A DNA stretch of 13,086 nt from Nitrospirales bacterium. Lineage in GTDB: Bacteria; Nitrospirota; Nitrospiria; Nitrospirales; UBA8639. The notes beneath the pieces are model-generated. The model saw nothing but the letters and a program-made list of their open reading frames with translations. It had not been told where the DNA came from and did not search any database. The position numbers were made by a program, and so were the translations under genes. Where the stretch lies: the NCBI GenBank assembly GCA_021604265.1, contig BQIY01000023.1, positions 1 to 13,086 of the forward strand. The letters are read 5' to 3'. Of this stretch, positions 1-6,961 are shown piece after piece; position 1 is the first letter of the stretch, and every line of letters starts with the position of its first letter.

Positions 1-204
1 GGCAATCATGCCCTGGGCATCCGTTGCTGTGACTTCCGCACTCACCGGTCCATCTACAATGGCGCAGATTTCCTTGATGACATCAAAGAAGTCCCGGCCG
101 GATTTGGCGATGATTGAGGGGTTGGTCGTTACCCCGTCCACCATGCCCTTGCCGGCAAGGTCGCGGATCATGTCGATGTCGGCTGTGTCTACAAAGAACT
201 TCAT
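1..204 (-). CDS. Transaldolase / fructose-6-phosphate aldolase-like protein, 5' part only
   Basis: The minus strand reads as 68 uninterrupted codons from ATG (complement of 202-204) to the window edge, so the C-terminal two thirds lie outside. The N-terminus begins [11 protein letters not shown] and contains [18 protein letters not shown] at residues 22-39, the hallmark N-terminal block of the short transaldolase / fructose-6-phosphate aldolase (TalC/Fsa/MipB) family of about 215-220 residues. These cytoplasmic class I aldolases form a TIM barrel and transfer a dihydroxyacetone unit in the non-oxidative pentose phosphate pathway. The Schiff-base lysine lies beyond the visible part, so transaldolase and fructose-6-phosphate aldolase activity cannot be told apart. 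A GAGG Shine-Dalgarno (complement of 214-217) sits 9 nt before the ATG. The gene is divergent from the glycan genes and is probably a housekeeping flank of the locus. Confidence 0.93.
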   Translation of the reverse strand, partial: MKFFVDTADIDMIRDLAGKGMVDGVTTNPSIIAKSGRDFFDVIKEICAIVDGPVSAEVTATDAQGMIA

Positions 205-524
205 CGCGCGGGACCTCATCTGGCGGTTGCTGCGTCATCTCCTGAGCTCACCACCCAGGCTGATATCGGGCCAAATGCCCGCTGTGGCGCTCTCTATAGC
301 AAAAAAGAGGGCAACGCCTGCAAAAAATCAATGCAGCCAATGCGTTAACCGTCGATTGTGACAGGGAGTGCGACGGACCTCATCAATGTCGTGTATTGGT
401 GACGGCGCGCTCACAATTTGCTAATTGGGCGGTGTGAATGTGCCGAGCGTACATTCTCAGCACTGCCGGACCCACAGTAACCGCCGGCTCGTGACCACCT
501 ACCACATTGAAGTGACGACCTACG
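205..524. other. Divergent intergenic region between the transaldolase-like gene and lpxO
   Basis: No believable gene is seen in these 320 bases. The region must hold the promoters of two divergent genes. On the minus strand TATAGA (complement of 293-298) resembles a -10 box for the transaldolase-like gene, with TTGCAG (complement of 318-323) upstream, but the spacer of 19 is long. On the plus strand TTGGTG (396-401) and GCTAAT (420-425) are a weak pair for lpxO. A 5-bp hairpin (267-271 with 277-281) lies in the transaldolase leader. GGACCTCATC occurs exactly at 211-220 and 375-384. All of these are read by eye and weak. Confidence 0.5.
491..523 (+). repeat. 12-bp imperfect direct repeat, 21-bp period, abutting the lpxO start
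   Basis: GTGACCACCTAC (491-502) and GTGACGACCTAC (512-523) differ at one base of twelve and are offset by 21 bp, two helical turns. The second copy ends one base before the lpxO ATG at 525, where a Shine-Dalgarno would be expected but no clear one is seen. It could be a tandem operator half-site, a leader element, or chance. Confidence 0.4.
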
Positions 525-1451
525 ATGATTGCTGAAGCCCTCTCTGCCAAATTCCTCGTTCTGTATGCCTTTTTGGCGTCGGCGATTTTCGTGCATTTTC
601 GTGGCACGGTGCGGCACAAGTTTACCCGGCAGTTGACGGATCATTCGACCCTGATGGCGCCGATCAATGTGTTCATGTACGCGTTTTCATCTGTGCCCAA
701 TAAGCCCTATCTGGATGTTGACCATTTCCCGGAGCTTGAGGCGATCCGTGACAATTGGGAAGTGATCCGTGAGGAGGCGTTGGCGCTTGATGGCGGCGGC
801 GCCATCAAGGCAGCGGATGGCTACAATGATCTTGGGTTCAACTCATTTTATCGTCGTGGATGGAAGCGGTTTTATCTCAAGTGGTACTCAGACGAGTTTC
901 ATCCGTCTGCTGAGGAAAAGTGTCCCAAGACCGTTGAGATACTGAAAAACGCGCCGACCATTCATGCAGCCATGTTTACCATGCTGCCGCCTGGTGGCCG
1001 CCTGGTGGCTCACCGCGACCCATATGCAGGTTCCCTGCGTTACCATCTTGGCCTTGTGACCCCCAACAGTGATGCGTGTCGCATCTATGTGGACGATCAG
1101 CCTTACAGCTGGCGGGATGGGGAGGATGTCGTGTTTGATGAAACCTACATCCACTGGGCCACAAATGAGAGCGATGAAGATCGCATCATCTTCTTTGCAG
1201 ATGTTGAGCGCCCGATGAGTAACCGCTTCGCGCGCGCGGTAAACCGCTTCTTCCGCAGGTACCTTGTCAGTGCCGCCAAGACGTCCAATGAGGACGGTGA
1301 AAAGATTGGTGTGCTGAACAAGGCTTTTGCCTACATCTACCAAGTGCGCCTGCTCGGCAAGCGCCTCAAGGCCTATAACCGCAAGCTCTACTACGCCCAG
1401 AAGTACGTGCTGATGGCACTCATTCTCGGTGCCATCATCTGGTGGCTTTGA
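525..1451 (+). CDS. lpxO: Lipid A 2-hydroxylase LpxO-like (aspartyl/asparaginyl beta-hydroxylase family)
   Basis: This 308-residue protein has the usual length and architecture of LpxO, the Fe(II)/2-oxoglutarate-dependent enzyme that adds a 2-hydroxyl to a secondary acyl chain of lipid A at the inner membrane. Residues 8-24 form a hydrophobic N-terminal anchor, followed by the family block DHSTLMAPINVFMYAFS (39-55). The catalytic core shows HRDPYAGSLRYHLGL (163-177), which supplies the iron-binding His163 and Asp165. DETYIHWATN (205-214) supplies the distal His210, and Arg220 is placed to bind 2-oxoglutarate. A basic tail ends in a second hydrophobic segment (about 292-308), so both ends may sit in the membrane. 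The ATG at 525 is kept because it includes the anchor; starting at Met44 would remove it. No strong Shine-Dalgarno is visible. The gene stands apart from the downstream glycan train but fits it functionally, since it modifies the lipid that anchors O-antigen. The closest alternative is a general Asp/Asn hydroxylase. Confidence 0.9.
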   Translation: MIAEALSAKFLVLYAFLASAIFVHFRGTVRHKFTRQLTDHSTLMAPINVFMYAFSSVPNKPYLDVDHFPELEAIRDNWEVIREEALALDGGGAIKAADGYNDLGFNSFYRRGWKRFYLKWYSDEFHPSAEEKCPKTVEILKNAPTIHAAMFTMLPPGGRLVAHRDPYAGSLRYHLGLVTPNSDACRIYVDDQPYSWRDGEDVVFDETYIHWATNESDEDRIIFFADVERPMSNRFARAVNRFFRRYLVSAAKTSNEDGEKIGVLNKAFAYIYQVRLLGKRLKAYNRKLYYAQKYVLMALILGAIIWWL

Positions 1452-1489
1452 GCAGATTAACCTGGATATCTCAAAGCAATTGAATAAGA

Positions 1490-1507
1490 GCGTTTCTTGG
1501 CGTTTCT
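1490..1507 (+). repeat. Short tandem direct repeat, 8 bp with 10-bp period
   Basis: GCGTTTCT occurs at 1490-1497 and again at 1500-1507, one helical turn apart, 39 bases after the lpxO stop. It may be a small operator-like element or chance. Confidence 0.3.
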
Positions 1508-1516
1508 AGTGGCCTG

Positions 1517-1543
1517 AGCAGCAATCTTGATTTCGTTGCTGCT
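1517..1543 (+). other. Stem-loop downstream of lpxO
   Basis: AGCAGCAA (1517-1524) is perfectly complementary to TTGCTGCT (1536-1543), giving an 8-bp stem with an 11-base loop. The stem is only half GC and is followed by GCGGTGAC rather than a U-tract, so it is not a standard rho-independent terminator. It might still stabilise or end the lpxO transcript. Confidence 0.35.
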
Positions 1544-1706
1544 GCGGTGACTTGGCCGGTTGACGGAGTGGGTATTGTCCTGCAAAACACCCGGCGCAAT
1601 GTGGGGTGGAAAAAGCAGGCCGCTTGCAGAAACAGCCCAGTATCAGCAAAAGTCTTCCTGCTGGAGTTTGGGTAACTAGACTAGGCAAACGCTCGCTCTT
1701 TGAATA

Positions 1707-1737
1707 TTGGGCGTGGAATTATTACGTACGTGCCCAA
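1707..1737 (+). repeat. Inverted repeat in the leader of the epimerase gene
   Basis: TTGGGC (1707-1712) pairs with GCCCAA (1732-1737). The stem extends to 9 pairs through two G-T wobbles and a G-C pair (1713-1715 with 1729-1731). The 13-base loop region carries most of the palindrome ACGTACGT (1724-1731). It lies 25-55 bases before the GTG start at 1762, where an operator or a 5'-UTR hairpin could act. Confidence 0.35.
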
Positions 1738-1761
1738 ATGTGGCACTAACTGGGGGCAGAT

Positions 1762-2757
1762 GTGGAAATCCAAGGCAAGAAATTTGTTGTTATTGGTGGT
1801 GCTGGGCTTATCGGATCGCACACAGTTGACCTGCTGGCACAGCAGGATGTTGCCGAGATCGTAATTTACGACAACTTTGCGCGCGGCACGACCGAGAACC
1901 TCGAAAATGTCATCAATGATCCGCGTGTGAGCATTTACGATGCCGGTGGTGACATCTGCCAGACGGAAGTCCTCAATTCAGCCATCAAGGGCGCTGACGG
2001 TGTATTCCACTTCGCCGCGCTGTGGCTGCTGCAATGTCATGAATTTCCACGTGCGGCTTTTGATGTGAACATTCAGGGCACGTTTAACGTGCTTGAGGCA
2101 TGCCGTGACAATAATGTACAGCGTCTCGTCTATTCATCGTCAGCGTCTGTTTATGGTGATGCCGTTGAAGAACCCATGACTGAAGACCATCCGTTCAACA
2201 ACAAGAATTTCTATGGTGCTACCAAGATTGCTGGTGAGGCAATGGCGACTGCATTTCATCACCGTTATGATCTACCTGTTGTCGGGCTGCGCTATATGAA
2301 TGTCTACGGTCCGCGCCAAGATTATCAGGGTGCGTACATTGCAGTTATCATGAAAATGCTGGATGCAATCGATAATGGCGAAGGCCCGACGATCATGGGT
2401 GATGGCTCTGAAGCTTTTGACTTTGTGTCGGTGCTGGATTGTGCGCTTGCGAATGTGTGTGCAATGCGAGCTGACGCCGTTGGTCGCTATTACAATGTTG
2501 GCACTGGCAAGCGTACGTCCCTTAAGGAGCTTGCTGAAAAGCTTGTAGCTCTCACTGGGTCCAATCAGCCGATTCAGTACAAGGAACGTAGTCAGGCAAC
2601 GTTGGTACGTAATCGTATTGGATCTCCGGATCGTGCGCGTGATGAAATTGGCTTTGATGCTGAAGTGAATCTGGAACAGGGACTTCAGGAACTTATCAAA
2701 TGGCGCGCCAGTCACAAAGCCGGTGTGGAAGCTCGTCGTGCAAAGCTGCGTGACTAG
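1762..2757 (+). CDS. NAD-dependent epimerase/dehydratase (extended SDR), nucleotide-sugar type
   Basis: This 331-residue protein belongs to the GalE-like extended short-chain dehydrogenase/reductase family, which epimerises, dehydrates or decarboxylates nucleotide sugars in the cytoplasm using bound NAD. The glycine-rich dinucleotide motif GGAGLIG is at 12-18. Asp37 after the second strand suits the NAD ribose. The active site shows SSSASVYG (125-132) and the catalytic pair Tyr151-x3-Lys155 in NFYGATKIAGEA. RYMNVYGPRQ (177-186) is the usual substrate-side block. HFAALWLLQC (83-92) is not the canonical GalE wording, so the substrate should not be assumed to be UDP-glucose. The start is GTG at 1762, with GGGGG at 1752-1756 as a weak Shine-Dalgarno; the overlapping ATG at 1760 is out of frame. 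It is the first gene of the train and is followed by the AsnB-like gene 62 bp downstream. The exact sugar substrate is unknown. Confidence 0.9.
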   Translation: MEIQGKKFVVIGGAGLIGSHTVDLLAQQDVAEIVIYDNFARGTTENLENVINDPRVSIYDAGGDICQTEVLNSAIKGADGVFHFAALWLLQCHEFPRAAFDVNIQGTFNVLEACRDNNVQRLVYSSSASVYGDAVEEPMTEDHPFNNKNFYGATKIAGEAMATAFHHRYDLPVVGLRYMNVYGPRQDYQGAYIAVIMKMLDAIDNGEGPTIMGDGSEAFDFVSVLDCALANVCAMRADAVGRYYNVGTGKRTSLKELAEKLVALTGSNQPIQYKERSQATLVRNRIGSPDRARDEIGFDAEVNLEQGLQELIKWRASHKAGVEARRAKLRD

Positions 2758-2819
2758 TTTCTTGCACGCATGAATTCCGGGATTGTCCGGGCAGTCCGCG
2801 GGATTGGATTTCAGAAAAT

Positions 2820-4700
2820 ATGTGTGGCCTTGTAGGCGTTCTTCATTCTGACGGTAAGCCCGTCTTGCAGCCGATCCTGAAAGAGATGACGGATCTCATC
2901 CGGCATCGCGGACCTGATGGAGAGGGGCAATGGGCTGAGGGGCCCGTTGGCCTTGGCCATCGGCGATTGTCGATCATTGATTTGTCCGATGCAGGTCAGC
3001 AGCCGATGCATAGTGATGATGGTCGCTATGTGCTGGTCTACAACGGTGAGATATACAATTTCCTCGAAGTGCGCAGTGTTCTTGAGGAATTGGGGCATGT
3101 ATTCAAATCTCAATGCGATTCTGAGGTTCTTCTGCATGCACTGATTCAGTGGGGGCGCGAAGCTGTTGACCGGCTGAATGGCATGTTTGCCTTTGCTTTG
3201 TGGGATCGTCGTGAGCAGACCATGCTCCTGGGGCGAGATCGCTACGGCATCAAACCGCTTTACTATGCACGCATTCCCAGTGGCATTTTGTTCGCATCTG
3301 AGCAAAAGGCATTTCTTGGCCATCCTCAGTTCAAGGCGCAGATGGATGGTGAGGCGCTGCTGGAGTACTTCACGTTCCAGAACCTGTTTACTGACAAGAC
3401 GCTTTTAAAGAATGTTTCAATTCTGCCGGCAGGGACACTGGCGGAACTGAAGTGTGGTGGTGGCGGCCCTGTCTCTGTGAAGTTCGAACAGTATTGGGAT
3501 TTCTGCTTTGAGGAACCTGAGGTCGTGCGGTCGGAGGAAGATTATCTGGATGAATTGCATCATCTGTTGAGCCAGGCTGTTGAGCGGCAGTTGATCTCCG
3601 ACGTTGACGTGTCAGCCTATCTATCCGGCGGTATGGATTCTGGTTCGGTAACCGCAATCGCGTCAAAGAAAATAGCGGGTATGCGAACCTTCACCTGTGG
3701 GTTTGATCTGAGCTCGGCATCCGGCATGGAAATCAATTTTGATGAACGTGCTGCGGCTGAGCGTATGTCTTATGTGTGTGGCACGGAGCACTATGAGATG
3801 GTGCTCAAAGCCGGAGACATGGAACGCTGCATGCCGAAATTAGCGTGGCATCTGGAAGAACCACGCGTTGGACAAAGCTATCCAAACTTTTATGCCTCCC
3901 ACCTGGCCAGCAAGTTCAACAAGGTTGTGCTTTCGGGTACCGGTGGTGATGAAATCTTCGGTGGTTATCCTTGGAGATATTATCGTGCGGTAGTGAACGA
4001 TGATTTCGAGCACTACATCGACAAGTATTACAAGTACTGGCAGAGGTTGATACCAAACCGCGATATCAGGCAGGTGTTTTCTCCTATTCTGCCCGATGTG
4101 GAACATGTTTGGACGCGTGATATTTTCCGAAATACTTTTGGGACGCATGCGGACAAGCTTACCCGTCCCGAAGATTACGTGAATCACTCGCTATACCTTG
4201 AGGCGAAAACGTTTCTACACGGACTTTTGGTTGTTGAAGACAAGCTCTCTATGTCTCATTCGCTTGAGACACGGGTGCCGTTTCTTGACAACGACCTGGT
4301 GGATTTTGCCATGCGCCTGCCAACGCGCTTCAAGCTGGGTAATCTTCAGGATGTTGTGCAAATCAATGAAAACGAGCCGGGCGACAAGACCGCGCGCTAT
4401 TTTCAGAAAACCAAGGATGGGAAGCTGCTTCTACGTAAGGCAATGGCAAAGTTCATTCCTCAAGAAGTGGCTGACCGCGAGAAGCAGGGGTTTTCGGCAC
4501 CTGATGCAAGCTGGTTCCGTGGTGAGAGCATTGACTATGTGCGCCGTACGCTTGAAGACAATAATGCCCGGCTTTGGCAGTTCCTGGATCGGGATTTTAC
4601 GCAATCCTTGGTGCGTGAGCACCTTGACGGCAAGAATAATCGGCGTTTGCTGATCTGGTCTCTGCTAAACGTCGAGCAGTTTTGCCAGGCATATCTTTGA
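2820..4700 (+). CDS. asnB: Asparagine synthetase-type glutamine-dependent amidotransferase
   Basis: This 626-residue protein is a complete AsnB-type enzyme with a class II glutaminase domain followed by an ATP-pyrophosphatase synthetase domain. Met is followed directly by Cys2, the glutaminase nucleophile after Met removal, which fixes the start at ATG 2820 although no strong Shine-Dalgarno is seen. RHRGPDGEG (28-36) and YNGEIYN (74-80) line the glutamine pocket. The ATP-binding loop is LSGGMDSGS (268-276). LSGTGGDEIFGGY (371-383) and LETRVPFLD (482-490) are the conserved synthetase-domain blocks. Known family members either make asparagine from aspartate or, in polysaccharide loci, convert a sugar carboxylate to an amide. 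The position between a sugar epimerase and an ABC glycan exporter favours the second role here (inference). The gene symbol reflects the family, not a proven asparagine-making function. It ends 20 bp before the permease. Confidence 0.93.
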   Translation: MCGLVGVLHSDGKPVLQPILKEMTDLIRHRGPDGEGQWAEGPVGLGHRRLSIIDLSDAGQQPMHSDDGRYVLVYNGEIYNFLEVRSVLEELGHVFKSQCDSEVLLHALIQWGREAVDRLNGMFAFALWDRREQTMLLGRDRYGIKPLYYARIPSGILFASEQKAFLGHPQFKAQMDGEALLEYFTFQNLFTDKTLLKNVSILPAGTLAELKCGGGGPVSVKFEQYWDFCFEEPEVVRSEEDYLDELHHLLSQAVERQLISDVDVSAYLSGGMDSGSVTAIASKKIAGMRTFTCGFDLSSASGMEINFDERAAAERMSYVCGTEHYEMVLKAGDMERCMPKLAWHLEEPRVGQSYPNFYASHLASKFNKVVLSGTGGDEIFGGYPWRYYRAVVNDDFEHYIDKYYKYWQRLIPNRDIRQVFSPILPDVEHVWTRDIFRNTFGTHADKLTRPEDYVNHSLYLEAKTFLHGLLVVEDKLSMSHSLETRVPFLDNDLVDFAMRLPTRFKLGNLQDVVQINENEPGDKTARYFQKTKDGKLLLRKAMAKFIPQEVADREKQGFSAPDASWFRGESIDYVRRTLEDNNARLWQFLDRDFTQSLVREHLDGKNNRRLLIWSLLNVEQFCQAYL

Positions 4701-4720
4701 CAGTTTGATGGTGCTGATCT

Positions 4721-5566
4721 GTGTCTATCTTTGTTAGCCTGCTCAATCCGGCCCGGCTGTGGACAGCCGGTGCCCATGTTGCCACTACGCTCATGCGGCA
4801 CAGAGCTTTGCTGGTTGACCAGGTGCGCCGCGAAATTATCGACCAGCATGCCGGTCAGGTTATGGGTGGGCTTTGGAGTATCATCCACCCGGTATTCCTG
4901 ATGCTGGTGTATGTGTTTGTCTTTGGGTTTGTGTTTGAGGCGCGTGTGGGCGGCACGCGCGAGATGCCGCTAGACTACACAAGTTACATCATCGCTGGAT
5001 TGGCTCCGTGGCTGACGATTGTTCAGATGCTGTCAAAGAGTGCGACCAGCCTTACGTCAAATTCCAGTCTTATCAAGCAGGTGGTGTTTCCTATTGAGGT
5101 ACTACCCGCAAAAGTGGTGATCTCGACGCTGCTACCGCTATCAGTCATGTTGCTGTGCTTTTTTGCCTATACATGGCTGGGGCAGGGCCGGTTTCACTGG
5201 ACACACCTCACGTTTCCCCTGCTGATGGGTATCTATCTTCTGTGGGCATTGGGGATTGGCTACTTTCTTGCGGCGCTTACGGTGTTTGTTCGTGACATCA
5301 AAGAGGTTGTGCAGGTTTTTGCAGTCGCAGGTGTGTTTCTGGCTCCGGTGATTTATCTGCCGACATGGATTCCGGCAATCTTTGAGCCTATTCTTTACGC
5401 AAATCCGTTTAGCTATCTGATTTGGTGTTTTCAGGATGCCTTGTATTTTGGCCGCTTTGATCACCCGTGGGCATGGGCATTCTCAATTGTGGGTGGCTTA
5501 GTTACATACACATTGGGTGCTCGGGTATTCCGCTCATTGAAGCCCTATTATGGTGATAATCTCTAA
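4721..5566 (+). CDS. wzm: Polysaccharide ABC transporter, permease subunit (Wzm-like, ABC-2 type)
   Basis: This 281-residue integral membrane protein matches the ABC-2 permeases that export O-antigen, capsule or teichoic acid precursors across the inner membrane. The family's amphipathic entry block is present ([19 protein letters not shown], 35-53), followed by about six hydrophobic segments near residues 54-73, 87-105, 128-152, 163-190, 195-216 and 252-268. A conserved cytoplasmic RDI (191-193) and a short loop with YANPF (226-230) are typical. The GTG at 4721 gives the expected short N-terminal tail; the ATG at 4708 is out of frame, and the next in-frame ATG (4793, Met25) is a possible shorter start. 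The ATPase follows after 17 bp, as is usual for Wzm-Wzt pairs, and the two should form a 2+2 complex. The symbol names the O-antigen prototype; a capsule (KpsM-like) role is the alternative. Confidence 0.9.
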   Translation: MSIFVSLLNPARLWTAGAHVATTLMRHRALLVDQVRREIIDQHAGQVMGGLWSIIHPVFLMLVYVFVFGFVFEARVGGTREMPLDYTSYIIAGLAPWLTIVQMLSKSATSLTSNSSLIKQVVFPIEVLPAKVVISTLLPLSVMLLCFFAYTWLGQGRFHWTHLTFPLLMGIYLLWALGIGYFLAALTVFVRDIKEVVQVFAVAGVFLAPVIYLPTWIPAIFEPILYANPFSYLIWCFQDALYFGRFDHPWAWAFSIVGGLVTYTLGARVFRSLKPYYGDNL

Positions 5567-5572
5567 GAGGAC

Positions 5573-5576
5573 GAGG
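5573..5576 (+). promoter_or_regulatory. Ribosome binding site of the ABC ATPase gene
   Basis: GAGG lies 7 nt before the ATG at 5584, in a purine-rich run that also contains AGAGGA at 5566-5571. It is one of the clearest Shine-Dalgarno sites in the window and supports strong translation of the ATPase. Confidence 0.6.
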
Positions 5577-5583
5577 CTGGCAG

Positions 5584-6906
5584 ATGAATGATGTTGCTGT
5601 CCGTGTAGAGGGGCTAAGTAAGGCTTACAAGATCTACAGCAAGCCTGCAGACATGCTCAAAGAGCTGATAACCGGCCGGCCAAGGCATGCCGTTCATCAA
5701 GCGCTCAATGATGTTTCCTTTGAGGTTGGGCGTGGCGAGGTTATTGGCGTCATCGGACGTAACGGTGCTGGCAAAAGTACCTTGTTGAAGATCCTTGCTG
5801 GTACGCTGGAAAAATCTTCGGGCACTGTTGAAGTAAACGGTGATCTGTCCGCCATTCTGGAATTGGGAACAGGTTTTAATCCAGAGTACTCTGGTCGAGA
5901 GAACATCATTCTGGGCGGCATGTGTCTGGGGTTAAGTCGAGCGGAGGCGCTTGCGAAAACGGACTGGATCATCGACTTTTCCGAGTTGCACAGCGTTATT
6001 GATCAGCCATTTGGCACCTATTCCAGTGGCATGCAGGCACGGTTGACGTTTGCTACCGCAGTGAGCGTCGAGCCGGATATTTTCATTGTCGATGAAGCTT
6101 TGGCCGCAGGTGATGCTTACTTTGTTTCCAAGTGTCTTGGACGCATGCGTGAGATTTGCGAAAGCGGGTCTACCGTGCTGTTCGTCAGTCATTCGGAAGG
6201 TGTGGTCATGGAGCTTTGTGATCGTGCCATCTGGATAGACAATGGTGAAGTGCGCGCTATCGGTGATGCGGAACCTGTTTGTAAGGGATACATCGCTGAT
6301 ATCTGGCGGCAGCAGAAGGAAATCAACGAACTGAGCAACGAAGAACGTTTGCGTGTTGAATCTCAGGTTGTTGAGTCAGGAAAATACGAGCTTGCTGGTG
6401 AAGATATAAAGATTACCAAGGTGGAAGTTCTTAATGCGGATGGACAGCCCACCACGGGTATCATCAATGGTGAGGAACTGCGTATTGCAATCGAGTTTGA
6501 GGGAAAATCAGAGTTTGAAAAAAACTATTGCTCGATCCGCATTGATAGCGACCGGTTGCAGGCGCACACAGGTGTAGAGGGTTACCAGCACGATTTCTTC
6601 ATCAATGATGGCGCGCCGCTGAATGGCCGCGGGCGTGTGGTGTATTCTATTCCCGAAACCGCATTTGGATCAGGGCGTTACTTTGTAAGCGCTTCCATCT
6701 GTCGGCATATGATGCCCAAGGGTAAGGAAGCGTTCCTGCATTATCTTGAGAAAGTTGCGGTTTTCTCGGTTCGCCGGAAAGTTGATTTTCCTCTGAGCTA
6801 TGTTTACGAGCCCAATTTTCAAGCTTCGATGGAGTACTCTCCAGCAGAAGATGCGGGAATTGCAGCTAGAGATAAAGATCAGATCATATCCAAGGTAACT
6901 GAGTGA
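5584..6906 (+). CDS. wzt: Polysaccharide ABC transporter, ATPase with C-terminal glycan-recognition domain (Wzt-like)
   Basis: This 440-residue ATPase powers export through the adjacent permease. The nucleotide-binding domain (about 1-245) has Walker A GRNGAGKS (58-65), the block [14 protein letters not shown] (94-107) typical of Wzt/TagH ATPases, the signature YSSGMQ (146-151), Walker B DIFIVDE (165-171) and the switch His203. A polar linker (about 246-270) leads into a beta-rich domain of about 145 residues (275-418) that corresponds to the Wzt C-terminal domain. In Escherichia coli O8/O9a this domain binds the chemically capped, non-reducing end of the O-polysaccharide and gates export and chain length. 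The protein is much longer than KpsT or TagH-type ATPases without the extension, so end recognition is likely here. Methyltransferase genes follow directly and could make the cap (inference). The start is the ATG preceded by GAGG. Confidence 0.93.
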   Translation: MNDVAVRVEGLSKAYKIYSKPADMLKELITGRPRHAVHQALNDVSFEVGRGEVIGVIGRNGAGKSTLLKILAGTLEKSSGTVEVNGDLSAILELGTGFNPEYSGRENIILGGMCLGLSRAEALAKTDWIIDFSELHSVIDQPFGTYSSGMQARLTFATAVSVEPDIFIVDEALAAGDAYFVSKCLGRMREICESGSTVLFVSHSEGVVMELCDRAIWIDNGEVRAIGDAEPVCKGYIADIWRQQKEINELSNEERLRVESQVVESGKYELAGEDIKITKVEVLNADGQPTTGIINGEELRIAIEFEGKSEFEKNYCSIRIDSDRLQAHTGVEGYQHDFFINDGAPLNGRGRVVYSIPETAFGSGRYFVSASICRHMMPKGKEAFLHYLEKVAVFSVRRKVDFPLSYVYEPNFQASMEYSPAEDAGIAARDKDQIISKVTE

Positions 6907-6961
6907 ATTTTTGCGGTGATAGTGCCCATTGGCGCACATCGAAGGCTAGGACCAAAGGGCT

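Larger units (their letters stand above)
1452..1761. other. Intergenic region upstream of the glycan gene train
   Basis: No believable gene is seen in these 310 bases. They separate lpxO from the tightly packed genes that begin at 1762, so they probably contain the operon promoter. No convincing -35/-10 pair could be picked by eye. The stretch holds a short direct repeat (1490-1507), a perfect 8-bp stem-loop (1517-1543), and an inverted repeat (1707-1737) just before the first gene. Bases 1701-1731 are AT-richer than the surroundings. No U-tract follows either hairpin. Confidence 0.5.

Noticed and set aside
8..361. Plus-strand open frame of 117 codons across the left edge
   Set aside because: It is antisense to the clear transaldolase-like gene on the minus strand and its product has no recognisable motifs.
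211..384. Exact 10-bp repeat GGACCTCATC at 211-220 and 375-384 as a regulatory pair
   Set aside because: The first copy is the Shine-Dalgarno region of the transaldolase-like gene. The 164-bp separation and short length make chance likely.
888..1343. Minus-strand open frame of 151 codons inside lpxO
   Set aside because: It is a shadow of the strongly conserved lpxO frame, with no Shine-Dalgarno or protein-like pattern.
1517..1543. Rho-independent terminator for lpxO
   Set aside because: The perfect 8-bp stem is not GC-rich and no U-tract follows, so it was listed only as a stem-loop.
1560..1590. TTGACG at 1560-1565 as a -35 box for the glycan operon
   Set aside because: No acceptable -10 sequence lies 16-18 bases downstream.
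1506..1688. Possible 60-codon minus-strand gene in the gap after lpxO
   Set aside because: No convincing Shine-Dalgarno was found, the composition is Cys/Gln/Pro-rich, and it overlaps the repeats. There is no positive evidence.
2811..3323. Minus-strand open frame of 170 codons inside asnB
   Set aside because: It lies opposite the well-conserved glutaminase domain and its translation lacks family features.
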